51,369 nucleotides of DNA from Elusimicrobiaceae bacterium. Lineage in GTDB: Bacteria > Elusimicrobiota > Elusimicrobia > Elusimicrobiales > Elusimicrobiaceae. The notes beneath the pieces were generated by a model. That model worked only from the letters and a program-made list of their open reading frames with translations. It was not told where the DNA came from and did no database searches. This document shows, piece by piece, positions 15,736 to 24,680 of the stretch (position 1 is its first letter; every line of letters begins with the position of its first letter). A program made the position numbers and the translations under genes. The DNA lies in assembly GCA_017546175.1 (NCBI GenBank), contig JAFYXM010000003.1:1-51369 (forward strand), given 5' to 3'.

Positions 15736-17535
15736 ATGAAGATAAAAAATATTTTTGCTTTTTGCGTACTGGAAATGCTCCTGTGGAGCGTGCTTTCTTT
15801 GGCTTACTTTTTTGTAAGCGGATTTTATCCGTCTACTGTGGGGGGAATATTTACTGCTTTGTTCATTTTGGGCAACAGCTTTATGTTTGCCGTCGGGCTT
15901 TTTGCGCTGCTTTCTTTGGCGCGGCTCATTGGGAGCAAAACGGCCTTTTGGACTTCGGTTGTTTTGGGTAGCTTGTTTAATTTGATTTTGTGTGTGGATA
16001 TCGTAGTCTACTCCCAGTATCGCTTTCACATCAGTTTAGCCATGCTTCAGCTGTTTTTCGGCCCTGCAGGGCGCGAAATTTTCGTCTTTCCGCCCAGTAC
16101 CTATTTTGTTTTGGCAGGCGCCATCGCGACTCTGTTAGCCATTACGTTGGGCCTTGCCAAATGGGCCTGTAAGATTAACTTTAGCGGCAAAAAAATAGCT
16201 GTATTAAGCGCAATTTTGTTGTTTCTTTTTGCAGGATACAACGGTATGTATGCGTGGGGTAAATTTATGCTTGTTCCGTCGGTGCTTTCCCAAGTACCGT
16301 ATCTGCCGTGGGCGCAACCTTTGAGCATGAATAGCCGTCTGCGCAAAATGGGATTTGAGCCTAAAACCCAACCTTATGAAACACCCAAAAAAGGTACTTT
16401 AAATTATCCGTTGGCTCCGCTTTCCTGCCAAATACCGCAAGAAAAGCCGAATATTTTATTTATTCTTATTGATGCATGGCGCGCAGATTCTTTTACTCCC
16501 GAAGTAATGCCGAACACATTTGCCCGTTATCAAAATGCAAAAAATGCCTTTTATTTCACCAATCACTTATCGGGCGGAAATGCCACGGAAGCGGGTGTTT
16601 TTTCGCTTTTTTACTCCATGCCGCAACCGTACTGGGATAGTGTAACCGCCAACAAAATCCGCCCTGTTTTTATGGAGCGGTTGGCGCAGGAAGGCTATGA
16701 GTTCGGCATCTTTGCCAGTGCAAAACTCAACAGCCCCGAATTTAACCAAAACGTATTTTCCCATATAGACAACTTACGCGTTTCTTCCGATGGTAAAACA
16801 AAATGGCAACGCGATGAAAACGCACAAAAAGAATTTCTATCCTTCTTGGACAAACATGACAAAACCAAACCGTTCTTCGGCTTTTTATTTTATGATTCTG
16901 CCCACGGCTTTGATTTTAACCCCGACTCTGAAAAACCGTTTACGCCCTACGCGCAAGAAATAAATTATTTGACTCTAAATAAGAACACCGACCCTTTGCC
17001 TTACCAAAACCGCTACAAAAACTCCGTGCATTATATGGACTCTTTGTTGGCAGATGTTTATAAAAAACTTCAAGCACAAGGCCTGGATAAAAACACCGTA
17101 ATTGTACTGACGGGCGACCATGGACAAGAACTTAATGACACAGGCCATAATTTCTGGGGGCATAACAGCAATTTTGCCAAATATCAAACGCATGTGCCGC
17201 TTGTGATTTGGTGGCCTGAAAAAGAGGGGAAAAACATTGATTATCGTACCTCTCATTATGACGTAATGCCTACTTTGTTGCGCCATATTTTTGGCTGCAC
17301 AAACCCGATTTCTGACTACAGCTCAGGTCAGGACTTGTTTAATACTACCCCGCGTCCGTGGACATTGATCCTCAGCTATACCAACAAAGCTATTCGCGAA
17401 GGGGATAAAATATCGGTACTCAACAACTATGGTGGTATGGAAAACTATGACGAAAATTATGTTCCTTCTCAAACTCCCGTCAGCGCCAAGGCACTATCGG
17501 AAAGTTTGAAAGAGTTTAGTCATTTCTATAAATAA
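15736..17535 (+). CDS. YejM/PbgA-like membrane sulfatase-fold protein
   Basis: Membrane-anchored alkaline-phosphatase-fold protein of 599 residues. About five N-terminal helices (1-180) resemble DUF3413. The periplasmic domain begins at NILFILIDAWRAD (239-251, Asp246), continues with SGGNATEAGVFSLFYSMPQPYW, and has GDHGQE near 465. The GNxxxxGxFxLFY..PxxYW pattern is that of YejM (PbgA), which controls lipopolysaccharide level in enteric bacteria through LapB and FtsH rather than acting as a sulfatase. A metal-site Asp and His remain here, so enzymatic activity cannot be excluded. ATG 15736 is chosen because a membrane helix starts there and a -10 lies exactly in leaderless position. It is monocistronic. 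Confidence 0.8.
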   Translation: MKIKNIFAFCVLEMLLWSVLSLAYFFVSGFYPSTVGGIFTALFILGNSFMFAVGLFALLSLARLIGSKTAFWTSVVLGSLFNLILCVDIVVYSQYRFHISLAMLQLFFGPAGREIFVFPPSTYFVLAGAIATLLAITLGLAKWACKINFSGKKIAVLSAILLFLFAGYNGMYAWGKFMLVPSVLSQVPYLPWAQPLSMNSRLRKMGFEPKTQPYETPKKGTLNYPLAPLSCQIPQEKPNILFILIDAWRADSFTPEVMPNTFARYQNAKNAFYFTNHLSGGNATEAGVFSLFYSMPQPYWDSVTANKIRPVFMERLAQEGYEFGIFASAKLNSPEFNQNVFSHIDNLRVSSDGKTKWQRDENAQKEFLSFLDKHDKTKPFFGFLFYDSAHGFDFNPDSEKPFTPYAQEINYLTLNKNTDPLPYQNRYKNSVHYMDSLLADVYKKLQAQGLDKNTVIVLTGDHGQELNDTGHNFWGHNSNFAKYQTHVPLVIWWPEKEGKNIDYRTSHYDVMPTLLRHIFGCTNPISDYSSGQDLFNTTPRPWTLILSYTNKAIREGDKISVLNNYGGMENYDENYVPSQTPVSAKALSESLKEFSHFYK

Positions 17536-17607
17536 CCTAAAAAAATTTTTGAAAAATGAAAGTAAAATGTTATATTATCAATAGTAGTTTTATAAAAAGG
17601 AGAAATT

Positions 17608-17946
17608 ATGAACGTTGTGCAAACTTATTTTATTGATGTTATCAAAAAACACTATGTAGATTTTGCCGGTTGCGCCACCCGCAAACAATACTGGCTCTAC
17701 GTACTTTTTAACTTTGCATTGAGCATTGTCTTGTCTTTGCTTTCCGGTATGGACAATATCCTCGGCACCTTGTTTAACATTGTGTACATCGTCGTCAGCT
17801 TGGGTGTATTTTTGCCCAGCTTGGCTATTGCCGTACGCCGTTTGCACGACACCGGCCGTAGCGGTTGGTGGATGTTGTTGACTTTGTTACCGATCATCGG
17901 ACCTATCGTATTGTTGGTGTTCTTTGTATTGCCCAGCAAACGCTAA
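17608..17946 (+). CDS. DUF805 membrane protein
   Basis: A small inner-membrane protein of 112 residues with three to four hydrophobic segments. The family hallmark RRLHDTGRSGWW lies at about 86-97. DUF805 proteins have no established function; some occur near prophage or stress genes. Here it is a single gene with a strong AAAAGGAG ribosome-binding site 6-7 nt before the ATG, a TGTTATATT-type -10 around 17571, and its own terminator. The family call is safe; no role can be read from context. Confidence 0.88.
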   Translation: MNVVQTYFIDVIKKHYVDFAGCATRKQYWLYVLFNFALSIVLSLLSGMDNILGTLFNIVYIVVSLGVFLPSLAIAVRRLHDTGRSGWWMLLTLLPIIGPIVLLVFFVLPSKR

Positions 17947-17954
17947 AATTTACC

Positions 17955-17988
17955 AAGCACCTGTCCAATCACGGCAGGTGCTTTTTTT
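17955..17988 (+). terminator. DUF805 gene terminator
   Basis: AAGCACCTG and its partner CAGGTGCTT, followed by T8. Confidence 0.85.
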
Positions 17989-18018
17989 TGCCCAATTTTT
18001 GTTTTTAGGAGATTTTTT

Positions 18019-18606
18019 GTGCCCGTTACTACCGTTTCCCGCGCTCAAGCTTTAGATTTACTCAAAAAATATAATCAAGAGCCTTTCCACTTATTGCATT
18101 CTTTTACCGTAGAAGCCGCGATGGGTTGGTTTGCCGTTCATTTAGGTTATGAAAATGAAAAAGATTTTTGGACTATGGCAGGCCTCTTACACGATATAGA
18201 CTTCGAAAAATTCCCCAATGAGCATTGTCAAAAAGCACCCGAACTGTTAGCCGAAATCAATGCCGAACCCGAACTGGTACACGCCGTATGCGCCCATGCC
18301 TACGGCATGGCCAGCGACGTAAAACCCGAGCATGAAATGGAAAAAGTGCTGTTTGCCTGTGATGAGCTGACGGGACTCATCGGGGCTGCTGCGCGTATGC
18401 GCCCCTCTAAAAGTACCCAAGATATGGAGCTTAGCAGTTTGAAGAAAAAATTTAAGGATAAAAAATTTGCCGCCGGCTGTTCACGTGACGTCATCAAACA
18501 AGGTGCGGAAATGCTGGGGTGGGAACTGGATAAACTCTTAGACCTCACACTTCAGGCCTGCGCCGCTACCGAAGATGCCGTAAAAGAAGAAATGGAAAAG
18601 ATTTAA
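18019..18606 (+). CDS. HD-domain phosphohydrolase
   Basis: Soluble metal-dependent phosphohydrolase of 195 residues. The HD pair is in GLLHDIDFEKFP (about 55-66), with an upstream His in LLHSFTVEAAMGW and downstream HAVCAHAYGMA and ACDELTGL, matching the helical HD fold. The family (HDIG group) hydrolyses nucleotides or phosphoesters; the substrate is unknown. The start is GTG at 18019, preceded by AGGAG at 18007-18011, the only GTG start I would accept in this window. It converges with the sirtuin gene on a shared terminator. Confidence 0.85.
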   Translation: MPVTTVSRAQALDLLKKYNQEPFHLLHSFTVEAAMGWFAVHLGYENEKDFWTMAGLLHDIDFEKFPNEHCQKAPELLAEINAEPELVHAVCAHAYGMASDVKPEHEMEKVLFACDELTGLIGAAARMRPSKSTQDMELSSLKKKFKDKKFAAGCSRDVIKQGAEMLGWELDKLLDLTLQACAATEDAVKEEMEKI

Positions 18607-18638
18607 AATTAAACCCCGCTAAATGCGGGGTTTAATTT
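18606..18638. terminator. Bidirectional terminator, HD gene / sirtuin
   Basis: AAATTAAACCCCGC and its complement GCGGGGTTTAATTT overlap the ends of both genes. Confidence 0.85.
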
Positions 18639-19357
18639 TATAAATGTTTTTCAAGTTCGGCAAAAAATTCGGTCGCCTTTTGCTCAAAGTAAAAATCACT
18701 CACTCCTTCCGTGTAGGCAGATGGTTGTAAATTCACTTCTATAATACGCGTACCGTATTGTTTAGCCAAGAGCGGCAAACTGCACGCAGGCATTACCTGC
18801 CCAGCCGTTCCCACAATAATCATCACATCAGCAGAAATAGCCATGGTTTCGCTTTGGCTGTACACCAACGGATTAATTCCTTCCCCGTAAAATACAAAAT
18901 CCGGCTTAAGTACACCGCCGCATTTACACGTGGGGGGAGTTTGGTTTAAATCTACTTTGGCAGTGTCATATCGGCGGCCACAGGAAATACAATGCATCTT
19001 GTGAATAGTACCGTGAAACTCCTGCACGTTTTTACTGCCTGCCGCTTGATGTAAGCCGTCTATATTTTGAGTAATAACCCCTTGGAAACGTTTGCTTTTT
19101 TCCAGTTTGGCAATTACCTCATGGGCTTTGTTGGGCTGAGCCTGCCCCATACAGGTAAAAAAGATTTTTTTCATTTCTTCCCAACTTCGCTTGGGGTCGG
19201 AGTAAAAAAAGTCCAGTTCTATAAATTTCGGGTCGTATTTATTCCACAAACCACCCGCGCCCGTAAACGGGGGGATACCACTCTCTACGGAAACCCCTGC
19301 TCCGGTAAATACCACGCCGCTTTGGGCATTTTTAATCACTTTTATCGCTTCTTGCAT
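18638..19357 (-). CDS. cobB: Sir2-family NAD-dependent protein deacylase
   Basis: Cytoplasmic deacylase of 239 residues that removes acyl groups from lysine using NAD. It shows GAGVSVESGIPPF (about 20-32), QNIDGLH (about 96-102, with the NAD-binding Asn-Ile-Asp), catalytic His in FHGTIHK, and a four-Cys zinc ribbon CISC...CKCG. FYGEGI and IVGTAGQVMPA follow. The usual FRG after the first motif reads FTG here. Length and layout match bacterial CobB. No SIRT5-type Tyr-Arg pair is obvious, so deacetylase activity is more likely than desuccinylase. The start lies 7 nt from a TATTAT on the minus strand, inside a promoter shared with the divergent radical SAM gene. Confidence 0.88.
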   Translation of the reverse strand: MQEAIKVIKNAQSGVVFTGAGVSVESGIPPFTGAGGLWNKYDPKFIELDFFYSDPKRSWEEMKKIFFTCMGQAQPNKAHEVIAKLEKSKRFQGVITQNIDGLHQAAGSKNVQEFHGTIHKMHCISCGRRYDTAKVDLNQTPPTCKCGGVLKPDFVFYGEGINPLVYSQSETMAISADVMIIVGTAGQVMPACSLPLLAKQYGTRIIEVNLQPSAYTEGVSDFYFEQKATEFFAELEKHL

Positions 19358-19360
19358 ACC

Positions 19361-19376
19361 TGCTATAATATAACAT
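19361..19376. promoter_or_regulatory. Overlapping divergent promoters (symmetric -10)
   Basis: TGCTATAAT (19361-19369) faces the radical SAM gene, and its reverse complement offers TATTAT or TATATT toward the sirtuin gene. The two starts are only 29 bp apart. Confidence 0.65.
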
Positions 19377-19386
19377 ATCTGCGCTT

Positions 19387-20211
19387 ATGAACAACCTCAA
19401 GATTAAAGAAATCGTGACTAAGGGATATATTACTCCGTCTAAACTTTCCGGATACGACTATGTGATTAATCCTTATGTCGGCTGTCCTCATCGCTGTATG
19501 TATTGCTATGCCGAATTTATGAAAAGGTTTAGTAATCATGATGAGCCGTGGGGCACGTTTACGGATGTCAAAATCCGTTCCAACTCCACCCGCCCTATTA
19601 ATCTGCAAGGTAAAAATGTATTTTTAAGTTCGGTGACCGATTGTTACAACCCGCTGGAAGAAAAATACCGCCTTACGCGCCGCTTGCTGGAGCAACTGCG
19701 CTTTTCGGGAGCTAAAGTGACGGTGCTGACCAAGTCCGAGCTTGTCCTGCGCGATATAGACCTTTTTCAGCGCATGCCCGATATAACGGTAGGTTTTTCT
19801 TTAAACAGCACAGATGATGTTTTCCGTCAAGAAACAGAACCTTGCGCTTCGTCTGTATTATCACGTCTGCACGCACTAAAGACGCTGCATGAAAATAATA
19901 TTAAAACATGGGTGCATATCGCTCCTATTTTTCCGGAACTTTCAGACTGGAAATCTGTTATAAAGGCCGCCGCGCCCTATACGGACCGATTTACTTTTGA
20001 AAACTTAAAGTTACGTGCCGCGGCCCTGCACCGCGTGTTGCTCTACATTACTCAAATGCACCCCGACTACAAAGAGCTTTATCAGCAAATCTACGTTGAA
20101 AAAGACGATTCATACTGGCAACAAACGCGCCAAGACATTTTGGCTTTTTGCCAAGAACGACAAATTGCCGCGACGGTGCATTTCTCTAACGAAGAAATCA
20201 AAGACGAATAA
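19387..20211 (+). CDS. Radical SAM protein, SplB-like (COG1533)
   Basis: A radical SAM enzyme of 274 residues. The [4Fe-4S] motif C33-x3-C37-x2-C40 lies in NPYVGCPHRCMYCYAEF, followed by FLSSVTDCYNPLEEKYRLTR, TKSELVLRD and VGFSLNSTDD. This is the small SplB-like or Rv2578c-like group, annotated as DNA-repair photolyase-like though most members are uncharacterised. It lacks the conserved C-terminal Cys that I would expect near the end of a true spore photoproduct lyase, and sporulation is not expected in this organism. The start is close to the promoter (about 11 nt of leader) without a clear ribosome-binding site. Confidence 0.85.
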   Translation: MNNLKIKEIVTKGYITPSKLSGYDYVINPYVGCPHRCMYCYAEFMKRFSNHDEPWGTFTDVKIRSNSTRPINLQGKNVFLSSVTDCYNPLEEKYRLTRRLLEQLRFSGAKVTVLTKSELVLRDIDLFQRMPDITVGFSLNSTDDVFRQETEPCASSVLSRLHALKTLHENNIKTWVHIAPIFPELSDWKSVIKAAAPYTDRFTFENLKLRAAALHRVLLYITQMHPDYKELYQQIYVEKDDSYWQQTRQDILAFCQERQIAATVHFSNEEIKDE

Positions 20212-20271
20212 CCCTTTTTCCTCTCTTGTTTGTGTAAGACCCTTTTGTTGAACTAAAAGAAAGGGGGACTT

Positions 20272-21027
20272 ATGCACAAACTTAAAAACTATGTATATCA
20301 TACTTTGCAGTTTAACCGCCGCACCAAAACGGCGTACTTGTTAAACGGGTTTATTATTTTGCTTATTCTAGTCAGTGTGCCGATAGACGTCATAGAAAGT
20401 TTAGATGATGTAAAACCGAAGCTGATGCGTTGGGTCTTGCATTTAGACTTATGGATCAGTATCGTTTTTTTGATTGAATACTTACTGCGTTTATGGAGCT
20501 GCACCGAAGAAGCCGAATATGCCCGCCCTATCAAAGGACGCCTTAAATATATGCTTACACCGCTGATGATGATTGATTTACTGGCCATTTCTCCGTTCTT
20601 TATCTTGGGGGTGGGCTTTTTAAGAATGTTGCGCGTATTTCGCATTTTAATGCTCATGAGATACACCAATGCCATTCAGCTGATGAATACCGTCATTTCC
20701 AAAAAGAAATCGGAATTACTCATTTGTGGAGCATTTATTTTGATGTTATGGGTATGGAGTTCCTTTATGATTTTCCGTGTGGAGCACGCGGCGCAACCTT
20801 TGGTATTTCACAATATTACTGATGCGCTGTGGTGGTCTGTGGTCACATTTACGACCATTGGCTACGGTAATATTTACCCTGTTACTTATGTGGGCAAAGG
20901 CATTGCCGCCGTTACGGTGGCACTGGGACTAATACTCTTTGCCATTACTACGGCCGTACTGACGGCGGGCATTGTGCAAGAAATGAAAAAATACGAAGAA
21001 GAAGACCAAACCCCGCCCGAAGTGTAA
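20272..21027 (+). CDS. Voltage-gated potassium channel, six-TM
   Basis: Inner-membrane K+ channel subunit of 251 residues, one of four in the tetramer. Four voltage-sensor helices include an S4-like FLRMLRVFRILMLMRY with regularly spaced arginines. The pore carries TTIGYGNIYP (about 196-205), the potassium selectivity filter. The final helix leads into a short acidic tail with no RCK/TrkA_N domain. The start is supported by AAGGGGGA 5 nt upstream. It is monocistronic and converges with aaxC on a terminator. A role in membrane potential is inferred from the family. Confidence 0.9.
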   Translation: MHKLKNYVYHTLQFNRRTKTAYLLNGFIILLILVSVPIDVIESLDDVKPKLMRWVLHLDLWISIVFLIEYLLRLWSCTEEAEYARPIKGRLKYMLTPLMMIDLLAISPFFILGVGFLRMLRVFRILMLMRYTNAIQLMNTVISKKKSELLICGAFILMLWVWSSFMIFRVEHAAQPLVFHNITDALWWSVVTFTTIGYGNIYPVTYVGKGIAAVTVALGLILFAITTAVLTAGIVQEMKKYEEEDQTPPEV

Positions 21028-21039
21028 TTTCTCTCCTGC

Positions 21040-21068
21040 AAAAAGCCCCGCCGAAGCGGGGCTTTTTA
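21040..21068. terminator. Bidirectional terminator, K+ channel / aaxC
   Basis: AAAAAGCCCCGC and its complement GCGGGGCTTTTT. Confidence 0.85.
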
Positions 21069-21081
21069 AATCTCGGCTACC

Positions 21082-22557
21082 TTACAGCGTTACCAATCCC
21101 CTGGCAAACACATAAATAGCCACCGCGGCACACAATGCCAAAAGCAGCATAAACATCATTTCAGCTTTGCCGCTGAATACGGGTTTATTATCTTGTTGTT
21201 GTTTGCGCGCCCAGATAAACACCGGTATGCCCAAGGCCAAGAAAATCACCGCCAAGAACAGATATTTTATCCCTGCCGCATACACCAGCCACAAGCCGTA
21301 CAAAGTACCCACCGTAGAGGTGAACAAAGCCGCCGCGCGGCCTTTTTGGGCCAGTTTGGCAAATTCTCCGTCTTCGGTCAGCTTCCACAAATAGGCCGTG
21401 CTGAAAATATAAGCAGGCAGTACCATGACCCCCGTAATAGAAAGCATGGTGTTCCACGCATTGTTGGAAAAATATACCATCAAAATAGCAAGCTGCATCA
21501 AAATACTGGTTACCCACAAAGACACAGACGGCGCACCGTTTTTATTTTCCCGCGCAAACTGTTTGGGAAATGTGCCGTTTTGAGCAGCCGCTTGCGGAAT
21601 TTCAGCAGTGATCATGGTCCAAGCCAACCACGAAGAAAGCACCGCTATCAAAAGCCCGATATTCATCAGCCACGCACCCCACGGACCGACCACTTTGGCC
21701 AGTACACCTGCGGTGGAGGGATTGGGCACGGCGGCCAACTCGGCCTGCGTCATAAACCCAAACGGCAAGACGGAAAGACCGATATAAATGACCAAACAGC
21801 CTAAGAATCCGAGTAAAGTGGCACGGCTGACGTCTTTTTGGCTTCTGGCCCGACTAGACAGCACTACCGCCCCTTCAATACCGATAAACGCCCACAGCGT
21901 AACCAACATGGTGCTTTTGAGTTGTGTACCCAAGCCGCCCAAGCTTTTGCCGTTTTCGGCAAGGTTGCCCCAAAAGTTGGTATCAAACTTGTCAAAATTA
22001 AAGGCCAAAAGTAAGGCCAAAATAAACCACAAAAGCGGCACCAATTTTCCAATCGTGCCGATAATATTAAGTACCGCCGCTTGGCGTACGCCGCGCAGTA
22101 CCACAAAGTTAAACGTCCAAATCAGCACCGAGCCGCCCACAATGGACCACAAATTATTCCCGCCCTGAAAATAAGGGGGGAAAAAGTAATTCAGCGCGTC
22201 CATGGTAATGACGGCATATCCTACGTTTCCGAAGATTTGGCACAGCCAATAACCCCACCCGATGGTAAAGCCTGCATACGGGCCAAAACCCTCGCGCGCA
22301 TACATATAAATACCGGCCGTCAAATCCGGCTTGACGCGCGAAAGAATGCTAAAGGTATTGGCGATAAAATAAATCCCGATGCCGGTAATTACCCACGCCA
22401 GCAGCACTGCTGCGGCACTGGCTCCGGCAGCCATGTTTTGGGGGAGGGAGAACACCCCGCCCCCAACCATGGAACTGATCACGATACAGGCAAGACCTAT
22501 CACGCCCATTTTCTTCACCGCACTTGTGGTGGCGGCGTTGTGATTATTTTCTCCCAT
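21082..22557 (-). CDS. aaxC: Arginine/agmatine antiporter, APC family (AaxC-like)
   Basis: Inner-membrane exchanger of 491 residues with 12-13 hydrophobic segments. The N-terminal motif [16 protein letters not shown] (about 28-43) is typical of the basic amino acid/polyamine antiporter group (ArcD, AaxC, AdiC). [14 protein letters not shown] in the middle matches the same group. It is the third gene after an OprB-type porin and a pyruvoyl arginine decarboxylase, the same order as Chlamydia aaxA-aaxB-aaxC. That context makes exchange of external arginine for internal agmatine the best reading. An arginine/ornithine antiporter cannot be excluded by sequence alone. The gap to aaxB is 25 bp. Confidence 0.87.
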   Translation of the reverse strand: MGENNHNAATTSAVKKMGVIGLACIVISSMVGGGVFSLPQNMAAGASAAAVLLAWVITGIGIYFIANTFSILSRVKPDLTAGIYMYAREGFGPYAGFTIGWGYWLCQIFGNVGYAVITMDALNYFFPPYFQGGNNLWSIVGGSVLIWTFNFVVLRGVRQAAVLNIIGTIGKLVPLLWFILALLLAFNFDKFDTNFWGNLAENGKSLGGLGTQLKSTMLVTLWAFIGIEGAVVLSSRARSQKDVSRATLLGFLGCLVIYIGLSVLPFGFMTQAELAAVPNPSTAGVLAKVVGPWGAWLMNIGLLIAVLSSWLAWTMITAEIPQAAAQNGTFPKQFARENKNGAPSVSLWVTSILMQLAILMVYFSNNAWNTMLSITGVMVLPAYIFSTAYLWKLTEDGEFAKLAQKGRAAALFTSTVGTLYGLWLVYAAGIKYLFLAVIFLALGIPVFIWARKQQQDNKPVFSGKAEMMFMLLLALCAAVAIYVFARGLVTL

Positions 22558-22582
22558 AATTCCCCCAAAAAACCATTCAGTT

Positions 22583-23194
22583 TTAGTCTAACGGTTTGAC
22601 GCCTTTGGCGGTAGCTAAGGGTGCGAACTTAAAGTTCAAAAACCCTAAAGCTGTCAAACAATACGCAAACGGTTGCGTGATATTGATGTAGTTGTGCCAC
22701 ATTTGAAATTCGCTGTGTTTCTCCACACCGCGCAATTCCAATTCATGGTTTAATGATTTATTGAGCCACATATGGCAATGACCGCTGGCAATTTCATCAT
22801 CAATGGGCGTATCAAAATATTCCACATATTCAGCCGCCCAACCGCCGATTAGATTGCCTTTTTTGTCTTTGCCCCAGCAGATACCTACACCGGTGGCGAT
22901 AGCTTTGTGCTCGCTCATATTGGCACCGTTACCGGCGATAATTACTTCCAGCACGGCCCCGTGTTTGAACTGGTCTGCCACGGCATCTACCGGTACGATA
23001 TTGTTATAGAGTTCCTTTGGCAATACCGACGTATAAGGCACAATGTTGAAATTTTCTATTTTGGCTTGCGTTAAAGCAGAGTCATAACAGAACGTTTCAA
23101 ACGGCTGTGGCGGAATACCGTCTGCCGCTTGGCCGGCCCCTCCGGTAATAAACGCTAATGTAGGATATCTGGTCCCTAATTGAAGTTCTTGCAT
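22583..23194 (-). CDS. aaxB: Pyruvoyl-dependent arginine decarboxylase (AaxB-like)
   Basis: A proenzyme of 203 residues that converts arginine to agmatine and CO2, consuming a proton. It needs no pyridoxal phosphate: it cleaves itself before a serine that becomes the pyruvoyl group. The cleavage site is visible as VPYTSVLP, Thr55-Ser56, the Thr-Ser type also used by Chlamydia AaxB (archaeal enzymes have Ser-Ser). Other family marks are [27 protein letters not shown] and [20 protein letters not shown] lies 5 nt before the ATG. The site appears intact, so the enzyme should be active, unlike the broken copies in some C. trachomatis strains. Confidence 0.92.
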   Translation of the reverse strand: MQELQLGTRYPTLAFITGGAGQAADGIPPQPFETFCYDSALTQAKIENFNIVPYTSVLPKELYNNIVPVDAVADQFKHGAVLEVIIAGNGANMSEHKAIATGVGICWGKDKKGNLIGGWAAEYVEYFDTPIDDEIASGHCHMWLNKSLNHELELRGVEKHSEFQMWHNYINITQPFAYCLTALGFLNFKFAPLATAKGVKPLD

Positions 23195-23229
23195 AATTTC
23201 CTCCTTTACCCCTCTTTATTTTTATGTTT

Positions 23230-24453
23230 TTACAGCATAATTGTTGTACGTAAACCGACCACGGTGGTGAAAGAATTACCGTTCCCCGCCGCAGATTTGG
23301 GATAGAACTGAATGTCCGGCGTAATGGTCACCATTTTGCCGAGACCCCATACCCATTGCAGTTCTACCGCCATTTCATTATTCTTAAACTCGCTCGGATA
23401 GCCCAAAGCTTGGCGGTCCGTGCGGTTGTAGGCCACGCCTAAAGTGATGGCGTCATTGGCATTGCGCTCTAAAGGGTTAAGCAAAGAGGCCGCCAAGACA
23501 AAAGATTTGTTAATCGGTGCAATATGCCCGTCAGAGCCGTTAGCACGGCCGGAAAGCACCCATTTTTCGCCTAAATTTTGGCTGATGTTGACAGACCAAC
23601 CGCGGGAAATTTCGTCTTGTTCTTCCACGGCAGGTTGATAGTAGTACATAAAGCTATACTGCCCTTGGCCCAAGCCGTCAATGGTCGGCGCGTACGAAGC
23701 AGAGCCGAACCAAGTATATCTGCCGTTAAAAGCATCATTAAGCTTGATGTTTTGCCCGCTGATATTTTGCGCGTCTTGCCAACCGGCGGCAAAAGTCCAG
23801 TCCCCCGGGGCCGCCTGCACATATCCGCCAAAGCTGGCTGTAGGATAAGTGGAAGAGGCATTTTGCGACATGGCAAAATTTAAAAGAGCCGTTTGTTGGT
23901 TGTCTAAATAATTGGTACCGTCAAAGTTGTACAACGGATACTGCCCCACCGTGAAAGACAGCCAATTCATCGCCCCCGGCAACGTATGCGTATAGGAAAG
24001 CTGAGAAAAGATTTCCTGATTTTCCGTGTAGTCATTAGGAGCAGCCACCAAACCTAAGCGGTTTTGCAAGGTATTGCCGCTAATGCCCCAATAACGAATC
24101 AAATTATAGTTGGCATTGATTTGGCCCGAGCCGAAAGCTTTATCTTTAAATACGTCCCACGTGATGTATTTATAGTAGTAGCTCTGAATGGCGGTTTGTT
24201 TGCCGCTGGGCGCACCGCGTTGCATCAGGTAGCTGATGTCTAAGCCGTATTGAAGCCCCGTTTTGTCGGCTAAGTCTTGCTTAAACTGCAAATACTCCTG
24301 CCCAAAAGAAGGCGGATGATAGGCGTGCAGTTCTTTTTGCTGAGCCAAACGACGTTGGTGTTTGGCGGTGTGTTGAGTGGAATCTTGCGCGTGCAAAGTA
24401 GCAGACCCCAAAAACAAGCAGACGGCTCCAAAGAGCCATGCTATATTTTTCAT
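23230..24453 (-). CDS. aaxA: OprB-family outer-membrane porin (AaxA-like)
   Basis: Outer-membrane beta-barrel porin of 407 residues. The signal peptide is MKNIAWLFGAVCLFLGSATLHA (cut about 22), followed by a short charged helix region and a long barrel with alternating strands, YGLDISYLMQR, WLSFTVGQYPLYNFDGTNYLDNQQTAL and a terminal strand ending in TTIML. In Chlamydia, AaxA of the same family raises arginine uptake across the outer membrane. ATG 24453 is chosen because the signal peptide starts there. First gene of the operon, with a promoter carrying the 15-bp box at 24544-24530 on the minus strand. Confidence 0.82.
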   Translation of the reverse strand: MKNIAWLFGAVCLFLGSATLHAQDSTQHTAKHQRRLAQQKELHAYHPPSFGQEYLQFKQDLADKTGLQYGLDISYLMQRGAPSGKQTAIQSYYYKYITWDVFKDKAFGSGQINANYNLIRYWGISGNTLQNRLGLVAAPNDYTENQEIFSQLSYTHTLPGAMNWLSFTVGQYPLYNFDGTNYLDNQQTALLNFAMSQNASSTYPTASFGGYVQAAPGDWTFAAGWQDAQNISGQNIKLNDAFNGRYTWFGSASYAPTIDGLGQGQYSFMYYYQPAVEEQDEISRGWSVNISQNLGEKWVLSGRANGSDGHIAPINKSFVLAASLLNPLERNANDAITLGVAYNRTDRQALGYPSEFKNNEMAVELQWVWGLGKMVTITPDIQFYPKSAAGNGNSFTTVVGLRTTIML

Positions 24454-24496
24454 ACTTATTTTACCCCCGTAAAATAGAACTTTTACTGCTAATTTA

Positions 24497-24544
24497 AAAT
24501 TAATATTAACGGGGGAATACAACAACGCCAAAAAGTAATTAGAT
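24497..24544 (-). promoter_or_regulatory. aaxA promoter with conserved upstream box
   Basis: On the minus strand the box ATCTAATTACTTTTT (24544-24530), 4 nt, TTGTTG (24525-24520), a 17-bp spacer and a weak TAATTT (24502-24497). Box and spacing match three other promoters in this window. The weak -10 suggests dependence on an activator. Confidence 0.6.
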
Positions 24545-24612
24545 GAAAGGAAATAAAAAAGCTACCGACGGAAGAAAAACAAAAAATAACCTCTTTTGAA
24601 AGGGGGGAGAAG

Positions 24613-24640
24613 AAAACCCCCGCCCAAAAGGCGGGGGGGT
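24613..24640 (-). terminator. rmuC terminator
   Basis: GCC-rich stem CCCCCGCC/GGCGGGGG followed by TTTTCTTC on the minus strand. Confidence 0.75.
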
Positions 24641-24680
24641 GCAATATCGGCTTAAAATGCAAACAGCGCTGAAAAAGCCT

